Source: Reclinomonas americana ATCC 50394
Taxonomy: Eukaryota; Jakobida; Jakobea; Jakobida
Length of the DNA stretch: 64,000 bases
Direction of reading: 5' to 3'
Assembly: GCA_048213135.1 (NCBI GenBank)
Contig: PS015059.1
Location: 44,231-108,230, forward strand
Made by a program: the position numbers and the translations under genes. Shown one piece after another: positions 23,107 to 34,367 of the stretch (position 1 is the first letter of the stretch; the number at the start of each line of letters is the position of its first letter). The notes beneath the pieces are model-generated. The model had not been told where the DNA came from. It made no database searches and saw nothing but the letters and a program-made list of their open reading frames with translations.

Positions 23107-23240
23107 CTACTGATCGCTGTCTCCCACATACACCGACTGGCACACGCTCGACACGCCCACATCGCCGTCGGATCCAGCTGCGTGCACGAACGACGCAGCG
23201 CTGTCGACTGCCACGGTGAGTAGCTGCACGTCGGTCGACA
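23107..23240 (-). CDS. Minus-strand coding fragment, C-terminal end
   Basis: Read on the minus strand from the edge of the gap 23241-23735, the frame gives STDVQLLTVAVDSAASFVHA, then AGSDGDVGVSSVCQS, and stops with TAG at 23107-23109. About 44 residues with coding-like composition, but no homology that I recognise. It lies between the acidic exon and the truncated ankyrin exon of unit 1. It could be the end of a gene hidden by the gap, or a chance open frame. Confidence 0.3.
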
Positions 23241-23784
23241 NNNNNNNNNNNNNNNNNNNNNNNNNNNNNNNNNNNNNNNNNNNNNNNNNNNNNNNNNNNN
23301 NNNNNNNNNNNNNNNNNNNNNNNNNNNNNNNNNNNNNNNNNNNNNNNNNNNNNNNNNNNNNNNNNNNNNNNNNNNNNNNNNNNNNNNNNNNNNNNNNNNN
23401 NNNNNNNNNNNNNNNNNNNNNNNNNNNNNNNNNNNNNNNNNNNNNNNNNNNNNNNNNNNNNNNNNNNNNNNNNNNNNNNNNNNNNNNNNNNNNNNNNNNN
23501 NNNNNNNNNNNNNNNNNNNNNNNNNNNNNNNNNNNNNNNNNNNNNNNNNNNNNNNNNNNNNNNNNNNNNNNNNNNNNNNNNNNNNNNNNNNNNNNNNNNN
23601 NNNNNNNNNNNNNNNNNNNNNNNNNNNNNNNNNNNNNNNNNNNNNNNNNNNNNNNNNNNNNNNNNNNNNNNNNNNNNNNNNNNNNNNNNNNNNNNNNNNN
23701 NNNNNNNNNNNNNNNNNNNNNNNNNNNNNNNNNNNTACACACACACACACACCAAGTCCCCTGCTCACTCTACCACACACGCAG

Positions 23785-23877
23785 GAAAACGAGTTCTTTG
23801 CCAGCGTGTTGCAATGTCGTCTCGCCGAGGCACAGGCGTACTTGACAGCTGCCGGTCTTCCACTCGCGGCTGCATAA
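23785..23877 (+). pseudogene. Truncated ankyrin exon of the acyl-CoA synthetase gene
   Basis: After the same CA-rich intron end as at 29321-29363, the exon reads ENEFFASVLQCRLAEAQAYL and TAAGLPLAAA, then stops (TAA 23875-23877). The full copy at 29364 continues beyond this point. The stop is created where the exon breaks at the duplication junction and meets the 3' flank of the second minus-strand gene. It is a non-functional duplication remnant. Confidence 0.8.
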
Positions 23878-23902
23878 TGTGCTCGCCCAATCTAGCGCCC
23901 GC

Positions 23903-24947
23903 TCAAGGCGACGTAGGCGTGCCGGCATCGGAGCTCGGCGAAAGCAGCAGGGAGCTGTTCGGCGACATGGCGCTGCCGCTGTGGTGCGGCCACAAGTTCA
24001 ACGCCTTCAGTTCGCGCACAAAGGCTGCGTGCACCAGCACACCAACGCGTGAGACTCACACACACAGCAAGGACAGGACGAGACATGCAAGCTCAACCTT
24101 CACGACATCTCTTCTCGGCCTTGGGTCCCTCGACGCGCACGTGCAGGCCGGTGAGGAGATCAACAATCTCCGTCAGTGTGTCACTGCGCACGGTGTGAGG
24201 AGTGCAGGGGGGGATGGAGAGGGAGAGAGGAGGGAGAGGAAGGAGAGAGAGAGGGAAGGAGGAAGGGAGGGAGAGGAGAGAAAAGAGGAAGAAGAGGGAG
24301 AGGAGAGAAACGAGGGAGAAGAGGGGGAGAGGAGAGAAATGAGGGAGTAGAGGGAGGGAGGGAGGGAGAAAGTGCAGAGGGAGAGGGGTGTGGAAAAGGC
24401 GAGGACGTCACGCACAGAAAGAATGTGTGCGTGTGCGTGCGTGTGAGAAAGACGACAAACCTGTGGCGCAATATTTGCACAAAGCGTCCGACGAGACGCG
24501 TTGTCTGACTGCCGAGTGCCAGCTGCGCAGCATTGAGTTGCGCCACATCCCTTACAGTGACCTGCAGCGGACAGTGAGGTGGAGGACGAGGGATGGGCGG
24601 GTCGATCAGCGCTACGCAACGTTCTCAAAGTACTCCTTTTCGATCTTGTACTTGTCGGCAAAGAGCGACAGAGCGTCCCGATCAATCACCGACTCGGCTG
24701 CGCGTCGCCCAACAAACAACACACACGAAACACACGTGTCAGTCGTCGTCCACACGACACACATGCGCCTGTCAACTCTGCGCAACATTGAATAGCCTCC
24801 TGAATGTCAGCGGCGACCTCCGCACGTGTTCGTGGCGCTCGCACCAGCTGCGTGACCGCTGCACGTGTGGAACGTGAGCCACCGGCCGCTGCCGCCTGCA
24901 CACTCGCTTCGACTTGTTCCAGCCGCTTCTCGGCCGCTTCCATAACC
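23903..24947 (-). CDS. Unrecognised gene, copy 2 (5' part lost in gap)
   Basis: Near-identical copy of the exons described for 17875-18922, including the same stop (23903-23905), the GTTGCG donor (24615-24620) and the GA-rich intron at about 24210-24390. Differences are scattered substitutions and length changes in the GA tract. The 5' exons would lie to the right, in the gap 24948-25784. Sequence after that gap does not obviously match copy 1, so this copy may lack its original start. Confidence 0.55.
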
Positions 24948-25784
24948 NNNNNNNNNNNNNNNNNNNNNNNNNNNNNNNNNNNNNNNNNNNNNNNNNNNNN
25001 NNNNNNNNNNNNNNNNNNNNNNNNNNNNNNNNNNNNNNNNNNNNNNNNNNNNNNNNNNNNNNNNNNNNNNNNNNNNNNNNNNNNNNNNNNNNNNNNNNNN
25101 NNNNNNNNNNNNNNNNNNNNNNNNNNNNNNNNNNNNNNNNNNNNNNNNNNNNNNNNNNNNNNNNNNNNNNNNNNNNNNNNNNNNNNNNNNNNNNNNNNNN
25201 NNNNNNNNNNNNNNNNNNNNNNNNNNNNNNNNNNNNNNNNNNNNNNNNNNNNNNNNNNNNNNNNNNNNNNNNNNNNNNNNNNNNNNNNNNNNNNNNNNNN
25301 NNNNNNNNNNNNNNNNNNNNNNNNNNNNNNNNNNNNNNNNNNNNNNNNNNNNNNNNNNNNNNNNNNNNNNNNNNNNNNNNNNNNNNNNNNNNNNNNNNNN
25401 NNNNNNNNNNNNNNNNNNNNNNNNNNNNNNNNNNNNNNNNNNNNNNNNNNNNNNNNNNNNNNNNNNNNNNNNNNNNNNNNNNNNNNNNNNNNNNNNNNNN
25501 NNNNNNNNNNNNNNNNNNNNNNNNNNNNNNNNNNNNNNNNNNNNNNNNNNNNNNNNNNNNNNNNNNNNNNNNNNNNNNNNNNNNNNNNNNNNNNNNNNNN
25601 NNNNNNNNNNNNNNNNNNNNNNNNNNNNNNNNNNNNNNNNNNNNNNNNNNNNNNNNNNNNNNNNNNNNNNNNNNNNNNNNNNNNNNNNNNNNNNNNNNNN
25701 NNNNNNNNNNNNNNNNNNNNNNNNNNNNNNNNNNNNNNNNNNNNNNNNNNNNNNNNNNNNNNNNNNNNNNNNNNNNNNNNNNNN
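24948..25784. other. Assembly gap (837 N) in the duplicated region
   Basis: The largest N-run. It removes the 5' half of the second minus-strand gene copy and possibly the start of coiled-coil copy B. Other N-runs: 9898-10601, 18923-19112, 20198-20240, 22644-22787, 23241-23735, 26454-26473, 29301-29320, 37382-37401, 44175-44406, 57178-57401, 61772-61791. Confidence 1.
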
Positions 25785-25857
25785 TCCGCATACGCAACGT
25801 TCGTTCTCGAGGTACTCCTTCAGTGTCTTGAACTTGGATTCCTCCTCGTACGCCATT
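25785..25857 (-). CDS. Exon fragment resembling the duplicated minus-strand gene
   Basis: Directly right of the gap, the minus strand reads MAYEEESKFKTLKEYLENE and then meets the sequence AACGTTGCG. The pattern K-F-K-x-x-K-E-Y-x-E-N plus the same donor resembles the DKYKIEKEYFEN exon end of the neighbouring minus-strand gene. It may be a diverged paralogous exon or a third gene-family member. ATG at 25857 is possible but unproven. Confidence 0.3.
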
Positions 25858-26161
25858 TGACACAATGAACACGACTGCGAAGTTTATGAACAGGACACGC
25901 GGAATCATCTCAACTCGGGAGCTGGTGTTTCTGCAGGCAGCACTGGAGTAGTGCGAAGGGGTGTGCCTTACGTGTGTCGTGATGCAATGAGCGGCACGAC
26001 GTCGATTGAGATGTCAAGTCACGCGCGCGACGTTCCCCGAAGGTCACTTTACATAAGCGCGTTTCCGGCCGTTTCTTTCTTTGTCGCTGCTGGTGAGATG
26101 AGGTGAGTGCATCGGACGCTTTCATGGTCACATGGATGCATGCCTGACAGTCCGAGATGCA
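25858..26161. other. Spacer right of the 837-N gap
   Basis: About 300 bp between the exon fragment and the first exon of coiled-coil copy B. No coding exon or RNA gene is supported. It should hold the promoter of copy B if that gene starts here. Confidence 0.4.
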
Positions 26162-26401
26162 GCACGGCATCAGCGCCACCCGCAGGTACCGGTGGCATGC
26201 CCACCAGTTCAAAGATGCATATGAAGAAGGCGTCAGTGGCCCTTGCGGTTGCTCTCGCAAGTGCTTCGGCCCCGTCGCATGCTGCCTCTGGCTCCTCAAG
26301 CTCTGCACCAGCGCCAGCGGCAAGGTGCGTCTGCGCCCCCTGTAGAGTTGCAGACTTTGAGTCGACCGAGTGCGCGTGGGAGAGAGAGAGAGACGGGGAG
26401 G

Positions 26402-26441
<40 letters not shown>

Positions 26442-26486
26442 GAGAGGAGGAGANNNNNNNNNNNNNNNNNNNNCTCTCCTCCCCTC

Positions 26487-26533
<47 letters not shown>

Positions 26534-29300
26534 CACCCTCTTTTAGTGGTCAAGCTTATCATCTGTTGCGGGTCTGATGACTGACTTTGTTGTTCATTCG
26601 CAGCCTTGGCGTTGCCCCATCGGTAGCCGCTGCTGCGAACGCACCTCAAGATGATGTTGCTCGGTTGGCGGCCGCGGACGCACCCGTTCAAGCGCAGCTG
26701 CAGCGCTTGCTGGAACCGGAGGATCAAGAACTGGCTCAGATGCGGCGTGCGGAGGAGGAGGCGACTCGGCTGCGGGTTCAGCTAGAAGCGACCAAGACTG
26801 ACCAAAAGACGACCCGCGATCGACTGCAGACTGAGCGTGAGATGGCCCGCCAGTGTGCCATCGATCAGGAGTTGGCCCAGCTACAGCTTCTCAGGCTGCG
26901 AACTGAGCTGGAGACGACCCAGACTGAGCTTGAGGAGACCCAGGCTGAGCTGGAGAAGACCCGCGATCGGCTGCGGACTGAGCGTGAGATGGCCCGCCAG
27001 TGTGCCATCGATCAGGAGTTGGCCCAGCAACAGCTTCTCAGGCTGCGAACTGAGCTGGAGACGACCCAGACTGAGCTGGAGAAGACCCGCGATCGGCTGC
27101 GGACTGAGCGTGAGATAGTCCGACAGTGTGCGAGCGAACTGGAGTTGGTCCAGCAACAGCATCTTACGGCGGAGATGGCCCGCAATAGGCTGCGAAGTGA
27201 GCTGGAGACGACCCAGACTGAGCTGGAGAAGACCCAGGCTGAGCTGGAGAAGACCCGCGATCGGCTGCGGACTGAGCGTGAGATAGCCCGGCAGTGTGCG
27301 AGCGAACTGGAGTTGGTCCAGCAACAGCATCTTACGGCGGAGACGACCCGCAATAGGCTGCGAAATGAGTTGAAGACGACCCGCGATCGGCTGGAGACTG
27401 AGTTGGAGACGACCCAGACTGAGCTGGAGACGACCCGCGATCGACTGCGGACTGAGCGTGAGATGGCCCGCCAGTGTGCCATCGATAAGGAGTTGGCCCA
27501 GCAACAGCTTCTTACGGCGGAGACGACCCGTAATAGGCTGCGAAATGAGTTGAAGACGACCCGCGATCGGCTGGAGACTGAGTTGGAGACGACCCAGACT
27601 GAGCTGGAGAAGACCCGCGATCGACTGCGGACTGAGCTGGAGATGGCCAAGCAGCGTGCGGGCGAACTGAATGAGGCTCTGCAGATTCGTGCGGAGCTGG
27701 AGACAGCCAACGATTGGCTGCGGGCTGAGTTGCAAGCGCGTGCACTCGTTCTGGAGATGGACCAGGAGCAGCATGCGATCGATGTGGCTCGCTTACGACA
27801 CGAGGCCAACGTAAGGCAGCAGTCGCTCCAACAAGAGAACGCTGACCTCCGTGATACCCTCAGCGCTGCCGAGGCTGCCCACTTGGCGACCCTTTCCTTC
27901 GCCACCGCTCGCGCACCTGCAGCTCAGCAGGTTTGGCTCAACGTGCACTCTTGTTGCTGAGCGCGGGCGCCGACCTACTGACCGTCATATTTTTTGCTTT
28001 CTGTCAGATATTTACCGCCGGCGGACTTTCTTGCTCTCGCGATGCGGGCTCAACTCTGGTGCGCCATGTGGATGGACTGGAAGCTGTACACATTGTCAGC
28101 CTTAAGGTGCATCTTTGATGATCCCTCGTGCCGTAATGCGCGACAACAAGCACTGACCTCCGAACGGCATGGCGGCGCATTTGTCGTGTATTGCAGGAGT
28201 GTGTCCAGTACAAGCTTCGTGAGCGGTGCTGCCAGCTTGCGATTGACAAGACTGGCCATCCGGTGTACTGTTGCCGTAATTGCATCATGCTTCCGCGGAC
28301 GTGGCGTCAGCAGTTTGAAGCTCACAAAATCTGTGTCACGGTATGCAACCAGGAACATCACGACTGTCATCACACATGTTTTCCTCACTTGGTTGGTAAT
28401 TTGCTGCAGGCTGATGGGTTTCTTTTCCGCACCAGTCCACGGCGTACCTACCTCACGTGGGCACACGCAGTGCTGGCCGGGGTGGTGGCCCAAGTGCCCG
28501 ACGCATTTGCTCACCGTCCGCGCACTCGCGTTCGGGTGTTTAATCGCGTGGAATGCACCAGAGAGGATACTGTGCTCCTGCCGCACATGAGTCTTCTTCT
28601 GCAGCACGCTGTCGCCACGGATTCTCGAGCATGTCGCACCGGCCGTGTCGACAACGCCGTCCCGGAGGGTTTGCTTACTGCACTGAGAGCTGCTGTTGCC
28701 GAGGAGACGCCGACAAACGAGAACCAAGTTGTGTAATCTTGTAGCGCATGGATGTCACCCGTCGACACAATCCTTCTCTCATATTTCTCGTGCAGGTACG
28801 AGCGCTGCGAGACTTGCTCGGTGGTCAGAGTTCAGCTTGCATTAATATGAGCGAGGAAGCCAGCGCCGTCACGCTTGTCGAGAAACAAGTCAGGAAGATA
28901 CGCAAGCTCAACACGACTGCTTTTGTGGAGTCGTGGCGGCAAGAGACCGTGGTGGCTCACGAACCCGGGCCCGCCGCCATCGACTTGATTGCTGATACCA
29001 TCCACGGACCCACCGTGGCCAGCCATGACGGCCACGACGACGTAGTAGCGGAGGATTATGACATCCTGTCAGAAATTCGCTTGATGAGCTATCAAGATCT
29101 AGAAGACGCTGACGATGAGGAGGGTGAGGAAGAGGAGGAGAAGGGAGCCATCGACAACGCAGTTGAGGAGGCGGAGGTGCACGATGTTGACGACGCCGTC
29201 GTCATGCGAAGCACTGCTGGAGACTGTGGTGGCGTTTCGCCGGCGAATGGTGCGGAGGCCGCAGCGAGTGCTGGCTTGATTGAGCCTGAGCCAGCAGCCA
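26162..29300 (+). CDS. Coiled-coil / Cys-rich / acidic protein, copy B (ends in gaps)
   Basis: An Ala/Ser-rich N-terminal exon (TASAPPAGTGGMPTSSKMHM..., about 26162-26322) is followed by a GA/CT intron with a 20-N gap. A long exon (about 26604-27930) opens LGVAPSVAAAANAPQDDVAR, then gives about 350 residues of coiled coil with repeat core TEREMARQCAIDQELAQQQL. Next are IFTAGGLSCSRDAGSTLVRH, the Cys-rich exon CVQYKLRERCCQLA...GHPVYCCRNCIMLP...ICVT, and ADGFLFRTSP...YLTWAHAVLAGVVAQV. The acidic C-terminal region (LEDADDEEGEEEEE) runs to the gap 29301. Compared with copy A it has more coiled-coil repeats and a shorter acidic region. It may end in the gap, or be spliced into the following ankyrin-acyl-CoA synthetase gene, whose first visible exon has no start codon. 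Confidence 0.6.
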
Positions 29301-29363
29301 NNNNNNNNNNNNNNNNNNNNCACACACACACCAAGTCTCCTGCTCACTCTACCACACACGCAG

Positions 29364-32300
29364 GAAAACGAGTTCTTTGCCAGCGTGTTGCAAGGTCGTC
29401 TGGCCGAGGCACAGGCCTACTTGACTGCTGCCGGTCTCCCATTCGCGGCCGACGCCGACTGGGTGCAGCACTTGTTGCAGTGGCGCGGAGAGGTGCCGGC
29501 AGTCGCCATCGCCAGTGCTGCTCCGCAGACACGCGCGCGAAAATCGGCATCGTCATCATCGTCAAGTGTACATGCGGATGTGCTGAATGCGGCGGTGATG
29601 ATTGGTGCTGAGGAGCATGTACTGCGCTTCCTTGTGCGCGCAGGTGTGTGTGTTTTGTGTTTGGAAGCAGCGGTGGTGAGAGAGTGATTGATTGTGATTA
29701 TTCCGCATGCAAAGGCGCCAATCCGTTCCGTCGTGATGTCGACGGCTTGTCGGCACTGGATCGTGCTCGCGAGTCGAAGCGCGGTTTGCATTCGCGTCTC
29801 CTCTTTTGTGCTGCGGTTTGTGTCGGCAAGAGTTTGACAGTGTTGCGTGCAGGTGACGTGTATGAGTTCTTGTTGCGAGAGTTTGAGGCGCATCATGCGC
29901 AGCGCGAGGTGCAGTACCACAACTTCCGTGATGAGATCGAGGCGCAGCACCCGATTGACGCCGAGGCGCTGTTGAGTGGCGGAGAGAATTTGATTTGTGT
30001 GTTGTCTCGTGCTATGCGCTCACTCTGTTACGATTGGTCGCGAAGCGTACGCAAGTTCGTGCCACACACGATCCTCTCCACGTTCTGGGACAATGTCAAT
30101 GTTGCGTCGCGTGTTGCTGGTGGTGTGGCCGCACTGCGGTGTGGCGGCAGTCGAGACTGACCTGTTGTCGTGTGCGTAGAATCCGGAGAGCGCCGACGAA
30201 CCGTGCTTCATGGAGCGCCACGATGGGCAATGGGTGGCGACCACGTGGCGGCAGTACGGCGAACTGGCCATGTGGGTCGCCTTTTATCTTCTTAGAGTAA
30301 TGCCTGGACTCGCTGCGCTCACTCATTGAACTCGCACAGTGCTGTTGGCAAATCGCTGCGTGCACTTGGTCTGCGACACATTGCGGAGGCAGAGGAGAAG
30401 CACAAGGTGGCGGTGTTGTCGCGCAACTGTTACGGCGTGATGCATCATTGGTGGTGTCAGTGTGCTTGCTTTACCGACACCGTGTCTGTCAGGTGTCAAA
30501 TTCATGGCCGCCGACATGGGAGCCATGTGCATTGGCGCCGCAACCATGGGCATCTACTGCAGCGAAGCCACATCAGGCGTGCAGTACATGTTGCGTGTTG
30601 ATGTTTGTGTACGCGCGTGTGTGGCCGGTGGAAATGTACTCATGCGGCAGCAGTGTGGAGAACTCGAGCAGCCACGTCTTGTTTGTCGACGGCATCGAGC
30701 AACTGCGCAAGACTGACCCCTTCCGTGATAGCATGCCGCCGTATTTTCGTGTTCGTCTCCCAGCGCATTCACTCGCGTCGTGTGTTTTGACACTCAACAA
30801 AGTGTGCGTACGTTCGTAGGTGGTTGTGTTTGAGTCCAAGCCTGGCGAGTTGCCGGCCGATGAGCGTGTGCTCTCGTGGAGCCAGTTCATTGCGCTGGGG
30901 AGGTGAGAGACCGGCGGAGGTGTTCTTGCTGGATATGCGTGACTCACTTTGTGGTCGGTGCAGCGAGGAAGCAGATGGAATCGAAGACTTTGCGCGCTCC
31001 ATCCCTGAGGAGGAGTTGTGCATGTTGGTGTATGTGCGTGCAAAGTGTCCAGGCTTGTGTACATGTGGCGTCCTTGTTTTGACTTGTGTGACGCCTCTGC
31101 ATGCAGACCTCTGGCACAACGGGCAATCCAAAGGTGCGTCTTTTGATTCGCGCACACTTTTCGACTGACCAGCTTACGTACTCTCTCTCTTTCTTTCTTT
31201 CGCGCAGGGCGTGATGTACAGCCACATCAACCTGGCGCACCAAGTTGACGGTATGATGCAATTGCTGCCACCTGGGCGATTCGACACCCTCAGGTTAGTC
31301 GTGCTACGCCGCATGTCATGTGTGGACTTTGGTCACCACTCACCGCACCCCGCAGCTTTTTGCCACTTTGCGTGCGTGACAATGAAGTGCACTTCTATTT
31401 CCTGCACTCGTGTGCTGACTCTGCATCCTGCCTTTGTGTGTGCGTGCGCGAATCACATGCAGCACATTGTTGCGTGCTGTGGAAGCGTAGACGGTGGCCT
31501 TGTGCATCCACTCACTCCCCATTGTGTGTGTGTGTGAGTGCAGGCTGAGCGCATTCAGGGACAGGTGAAGATTGTAGTTACATCTTGTTTGCTTAGCAAG
31601 CGCAGTTTCTCATCGCCCTTCTTGCAGCTCCTGCACATTGGCAAGGTCAATTGCACGTGGTTTGGCGAGAGCGTGTACGTTGCGTTGCGCTGTGTGCCAG
31701 TATCTTTCTTTGTGCATTGATCGTGTTGACTCGGTCGCTGCCTGCATCCATACCTAAATCAGACGGTGCTGAAAGACCTTGTCGACGTGCGTCCGAGCAT
31801 GTTGCTCTGTGTCCCGCGTCTGTGGCAAAAAATTCATGACGAGGTAACTTTTTGTCGCTCGTTTGCTACTCTCCAGCGATTACTTGAATGACTTTCTCAC
31901 GTACGCTCACAAAACAGATGCGTCGCAAAGTCAAGCAGGCCGGCACCGTGAAGCAGACTCTGTTCAACACGGCGCTCTCGATCGGCGACCAGGTGCGCGT
32001 TCTTCGCAACAACGGCCAGTCGATTCCACTTCTGCTCCGAGCCAAGTGGGCAGTGATGAAGATGCTTGTGGTCAACAAGGTGTGCGCGTCGTCGTGCCAA
32101 GCACACGTCAGTTTCAAGTTCACTAACGTTGGCTGTGTGTCCATGTGTGTCTCTAGGTCAAGGTCTGCACTGCGTACCACTCCCCATTTCCGTCTTGTCA
32201 GCGTCACTTATGCCGTCGTTGTGCAGCGCGCGCTCGGCCTCGACCGGTGCTACATGCTGGCCTCGGGTGCCAGTGCTCTTTCGGCTGAGGTTCTTGCCGT

Positions 32301-34268
32301 TCACACGCAAACAGCAGTGCGTTGTGCATCCCAGCTAATCTTGCATTTTGCTCAGGTGTCACGCTTCTTTGGCAGCCTGGATCTCGACATTCAAGTATGT
32401 GCACTTTTTTGGTGTGTCCACTGCGCTCACTCTCTATGACCCCCTCATTCATGTTGCAGGAAGTGTATGGGAGCAGCGAGTGCACCGGTTGTGGTACCTA
32501 CAATCCGCTGCCTGGCCGCGGTCCTGGTGGCGCCGGTGTGCGACCGGGAACGGTACGTCAGCATCGTTCTTGCTCGTTTCTGGCTGCTGCTGACGATGAT
32601 GCCGATATTTTCTGTTCACCAGGTGGGCATCGCGTTTCCTGGCATGCAGGTGCGCACGGGCGCCAAGGGCGAGGTGCTCTTCCGAGGACGTTGCGCAACC
32701 ACAGCGTCTGCTGTCTTGATCGCCAACGGACAACTCATCTATTCTCTCTCTCTGTCTCTCCTCTCCCATTGTGTTACCATTAGCCTGCGTGTTCATGGGC
32801 TACCTTGGAGCTCCTGTTGCGTCTGGAGATCGACGTCATCTCACCTACTGTTGACTGATCTGACACTTGTATCTGCGCACAGGAAACAACGTGCGTGCTT
32901 GTTCCCCTCTCTTACTTATCACTTGCCCCTTTCCTCTTTCACATTACACGCCGATGCGCAGCGCGAGTGCCATTGACGAGGACGGCTGGCTGCAGTGAGT
33001 GACTCTTGAGGGCCAACGTTGCTTCGCCACGTAGAGTGTGCTCATGCATGTGAATTCATTCACTGCAGCACTGGCGACGTGGGCCGTTTCACCGAGGAAG
33101 GCTACTTGATGATTACCGATCGGTGCGATTGCTGTCCGTGACTGTGAGAGTAGGTGTCGTTCAAATTTGGTCTCACTCTCGTCTCCGTTGTTGCTCGCAG
33201 GCTGAAAGAGGTTGATTCTTCGTGTGCTGCGACTTGTGTGAAATGACTGCCTCTCATCGGTTCGCATCGTGTACGCAGTTCCTCAAGACTGAGGGCGGCA
33301 AAATGGTCGCACGTGCGTATGTATGCTCGCCTCCATCGCGGTGTCGATGGAAAGCGATGGTGACTCATTGACATTGACGCTCATCGTGCAGCTGCGCCGA
33401 TTGAGCAGCGCTTCAAAATGTTCCCCATCATCTCACAGGGAGTGCTCATCGGTGATGATCGCAAGTACCTGGCAGCGTTGGTGTGCCTCGATGAGAGTAC
33501 CAAGCCAGTGGAGGTACGGCGTCGCGGATACTAACAGGTGGGACGCACAGTGCCTCATTTGAGTGCGTCACAGATCGATGGCGAGACTGTGGAAATCAAG
33601 GCCAACTTGCTGGTTCGTTTTCGTTGAACAGAGTGTATCATCTCTTGCTGGTGTTGAGTCATAGGTGGATTGTAGGCGTGGCTGCGTGAGGAGTGTGGCA
33701 TTGAGGTGCCGAACCCGCGCGAATTGACTGCAGAGCAGTTCGTGAAGGACGAGCGTGTTGCGTGGAAAAGATTGTGTGCATCGATTGCTCGCAGTTGTAC
33801 ACGCTCAATCCTACGCATAGGTTCTTGCGCGCATTGGCGAGTACGTGCGGTAAGTGGCGATGAGAATTCATGGACGGGGCGTGGCTGTGCGACGTTGCTG
33901 ACCCGTCGCGCAGTCAAATCAACGAGGGCAACGAGCGCATGCCGGAGGCGCTTCCTGGCTACGAGCGTATCAAAGTGTGGGAGCTGTTGCCACGCGAGTT
34001 CTCAGTAGCCAGCGGCGTTGCGTCTGGGCGAATATCTCCTTTGTTTTGTGCACGCGCGACTGCTGACGCCTCGTACTCAATAATAGGAACTGACTCCGAC
34101 ACTGAAATTGAAGCGCCGGGTGGTGCAGGCCAACTACAAGGATCTCATCGACGAGATGTACCGCCGCAATGACGCCGCATTCCAGCAGGCTGCTTCGTGC
34201 GTACCCATCGTTGCTACTTGCCGGCTACTACCGCCATCATCCTCACGTGCACACGTCAGTCGCAAATA
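29364..34268 (+). CDS. Ankyrin-repeat / long-chain acyl-CoA synthetase fusion
   Basis: ATP-dependent fatty acid-CoA ligase (AMP-binding family) with an N-terminal ankyrin region. The first visible exon starts after an acceptor at 29363 (ENEFFASVLQGRLAEAQ) and has no ATG, so the true start is upstream. Ankyrin-like repeats read LNAAVMIGAEEHVLRFLVRA and GANPFRRDVDGLSALDRA. The frame then continues through EFEAHHAQREVQYHNF into the synthetase entry HTILSTFWDNV...VATTWRQYGELA. Hallmarks follow: TSGTTGNPKG (AMP/ATP P-loop, from about 31107, split by an intron), VYGSSECTG, VFMGYLGAP, DVGRFTEEGYLMITDR, LKTEGGKMVAPAPIEQRFK and LKLKRRVVQANYKDLIDEMY. The stop is TAA 34266-34268. The order and wording resemble bubblegum-type (ACSBG) enzymes. 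About 20 introns, several with GTTGCG donors. It probably activates long-chain fatty acids; the ankyrin part may dock it to a partner. Confidence 0.75.
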
Positions 34269-34367
34269 ATTTCCACTCGGGGGGAATCAGAAGAGGAGTG
34301 CAAAACCACAACACCATTGAATTACCGTTGACAGAAAGGAAGGTGAGAACAAGAATGAATCGTCTAT

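Larger units (their letters stand above)
17846..29450. repeat. Tandem segmental duplication, two units of about 6 kb
   Basis: Unit 1 runs from about 17846 to 23874 and unit 2 from about 23875 to about 29450. Matching landmarks: the minus-strand gene stop at 17875 versus 23903; its FMEAAEKRLEQVEAS exon at about 18920 versus 24945; the coiled-coil exon at 20260 versus 26725; the acidic exon end at 22620 versus 29285; and the ankyrin exon start at 23785 versus 29364. At the junction an ankyrin exon breaks off and runs straight into the 3' end of the second minus-strand gene copy. Gaps (18923-19112, 20198-20240, 22644-22787, 23241-23735, 24948-25784, 26454-26473, 29301-29320) leave the exact unit length uncertain. 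Confidence 0.85.
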
